Assembly (NCBI GenBank): GCA_035693105.1
Contig: DASSHC010000346.1
Location: 1 to 13,978, forward strand
Reading direction: 5' to 3'
Origin: DASSHC01 sp035693105
GTDB lineage: Bacteria; Chloroflexota; Chloroflexia; Thermomicrobiales; Thermomicrobiaceae
Length of the DNA: 13,978 nucleotides
Both the position numbers and the translations under genes were made by a program. Below the pieces are notes generated by a model. The model was not told the DNA's origin. It did not search any database and saw nothing but the letters and a program-made list of their open reading frames with translations. Shown piece by piece: positions 12,944-13,978 of this stretch; position 1 is the stretch's first letter, and every line of letters begins with the position of its first letter.

Positions 12944-13978
12944 CCGGCTGCTGGCGGCGCTGGCCGCGCTCCTCCTCCTCTCCGCCTGCGGGGTGCAGAC
13001 CGCGCTGATGGACACCACGCCGGAGGCCGACGGGGTAGTCAGCGTGGCCGGCAGCGCCAGCCAGGCGTTCTACGCCCCGGTCGATGGGCTCGACCGGCTG
13101 AGCGTCGGGCTGGCGCCCGAGGTGGCCCAGGGCGAGACCTTCCCGCGCCTGGCGGCCGGGGCCAGCTACCAGCTCAGCTACGCGCCCGAGCTTGACCCCG
13201 CCTACCCGGACGGTGCCTTCCACGACTGGCCCGACGACCAACAGTGGGACGGCGAGCTGACCGGCGATCGCACCATCGGCCAGAGCTTCGTCTCGCGCTA
13301 CGCCAGCCTCGACGGCATCACCGTGCGCGTCGCGACCTTCGGCGCCGATTCCGGCAACGGCCTGGGCACGCTCAAGCCAGGTGGGCCGGTGGCGGTGCTG
13401 GCGCTGCCGGTGGACGGCGCGCTGCTGGCGACCGTGCCGGGCGGCAGCCAACTGCCCGTTGCCGGGTCGGCCGAGGGCTGGGCGCGCGTGACGCTGCCCG
13501 ACGGCCAGGGCGGCTACGTGGCGCTCGACCGCTTCGCCCAGCTTCCCCAGCCGGCGCGTGTCAACGACCAGGACGTCATCCTGCGGCTCTACCGCGACGG
13601 CGAGCCGGACCCCGTGCGGCAGGCCGCCATCAACGCGCGCCAGATCCGCGACAACAGCCACCTCACCTTCACCTTCGCGCCGCTGGACGACCCGGCGGGG
13701 GGGCGTTACCGCTTCACCCTCGCCTCGCCCGGCTCCCGCCCCGGCGACGCCGTTACTTTCCGCTTCGCGCCAGCCGACGTGTATGCGGACGGAGAACGCT
13801 TCGAGCGTGGCGCCGCCGCGAGTGGCGACCTGATCTTCCGCCCGCACTACGGCCCGCAGCCGGTGCTGGCCGGCGGCAAGCTGGACGACTTCGTCTGGTC
13901 GGCCCAGACTAACACGCTCGACGGCGCGTTCGCGCCGATTCACGGCACCGCCGCCCGCTTCCTGCGCCTGACGATCCG
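12930..13978 (+). CDS. Lipoprotein with repeated beta-sandwich module and SH3-like insertion, cut by window edge
   Basis: The frame is open from ATG 12930 to the right edge (349 codons seen), so the C-terminus is missing. CTGGAG precedes the ATG. Residues 1-20 are a lipoprotein signal with lipobox LSAC, so Cys20 would be lipidated. A QAFYAPVDGLDRLSVGLA segment (45-62) resembles QSFVSRYASLDGITVRVATF (118-137), pointing to a repeated module. The later stretch INARQIRDNSHLTFTFAPLD followed by AGGRYRFTLASPG (257-269) looks like the second half of such a beta-sandwich. Between them, residues 153-205 (VPGGSQLPVAGSAEGWARVT, then GGYVALDRF) look like a bacterial SH3 domain. It overlaps the GT-C gene by 14 nt, suggesting a shared envelope role. 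The exact function is unknown. Confidence 0.8.
   Translation, partial: MRRASRLLAALAALLLLSACGVQTALMDTTPEADGVVSVAGSASQAFYAPVDGLDRLSVGLAPEVAQGETFPRLAAGASYQLSYAPELDPAYPDGAFHDWPDDQQWDGELTGDRTIGQSFVSRYASLDGITVRVATFGADSGNGLGTLKPGGPVAVLALPVDGALLATVPGGSQLPVAGSAEGWARVTLPDGQGGYVALDRFAQLPQPARVNDQDVILRLYRDGEPDPVRQAAINARQIRDNSHLTFTFAPLDDPAGGRYRFTLASPGSRPGDAVTFRFAPADVYADGERFERGAAASGDLIFRPHYGPQPVLAGGKLDDFVWSAQTNTLDGAFAPIHGTAARFLRLTI

Noticed and set aside
11645..13018. A 457-codon minus-strand frame opposite the GT-C gene
   Set aside because: Gln/Arg/Glu-rich antisense shadow; the plus-strand frame has clear GT-C motifs.

Overview
This is a GC-rich (by eye about two thirds G+C) bacterial chromosome segment with tightly packed, often overlapping genes. 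The organism is probably a Chloroflexota bacterium of the Thermomicrobia/Sphaerobacter kind. That placement is inferred from high GC with GTG starts, the type of copper nitrite reductase, a GT-C/lipoprotein envelope gene style, and interspersed GGATCCCTCNACT..GGGAT repeats. No rRNA, tRNA, CRISPR array, transposase or integrase is visible.

Left edge (1-1100): the start of a secreted Ig-like repeat protein runs off the left edge on the minus strand. It diverges from a small XRE-type HTH regulator (495-1100). The gap between them carries an 11-bp-period direct repeat that looks like a PHO box. A hairpin at 1114-1143 separates the regulator from the convergent next gene.

Central nitrogen-oxide block (1169-8745, all minus strand): in transcription order this is a Crp/Fnr-family regulator without cysteines; a 303-bp gap with a perfect TTGCG-N4-CGCAA palindrome and an inverted pair of dispersed repeats; then a compact gene run. 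The run encodes a small DUF1858 CxxC protein, a 7Fe ferredoxin, an AhpD/carboxymuconolactone decarboxylase-like protein, a DUF59 (MIP18/PaaD-like) protein, a DUF1858-DUF2249-DUF2249 fusion, a 452-residue multi-TM protein resembling heme-copper-oxidase subunit I or NnrS, a DUF2249 protein, a hemerythrin-like protein and a small acidic 'SFPASDPPSW' protein. Four junctions are 4-nt overlaps or nearly abutting. After a 259-bp gap comes a copper nitrite reductase with all type 1 and type 2 copper ligands, fused to an N-terminal DoxX-like membrane domain. The simplest reading is a nitrite-reduction and nitric-oxide-handling locus: NirK makes NO, while the operon senses, binds or reduces NO and repairs Fe-S damage. 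No canonical NO reductase is present, so the multi-TM protein is the most interesting unknown.

Right part (9191-13978, plus strand): after a 445-bp gene-free stretch there is a possible small gene and a TATAAT promoter. Four overlapping envelope genes follow: a GT-B glycosyltransferase, an LPG-synthase-like/UPF0104 membrane protein, a GT-C membrane glycosyltransferase, and a lipoprotein cut by the right edge. The lipoprotein seems to carry an SH3-like domain inserted inside a beta-sandwich domain.
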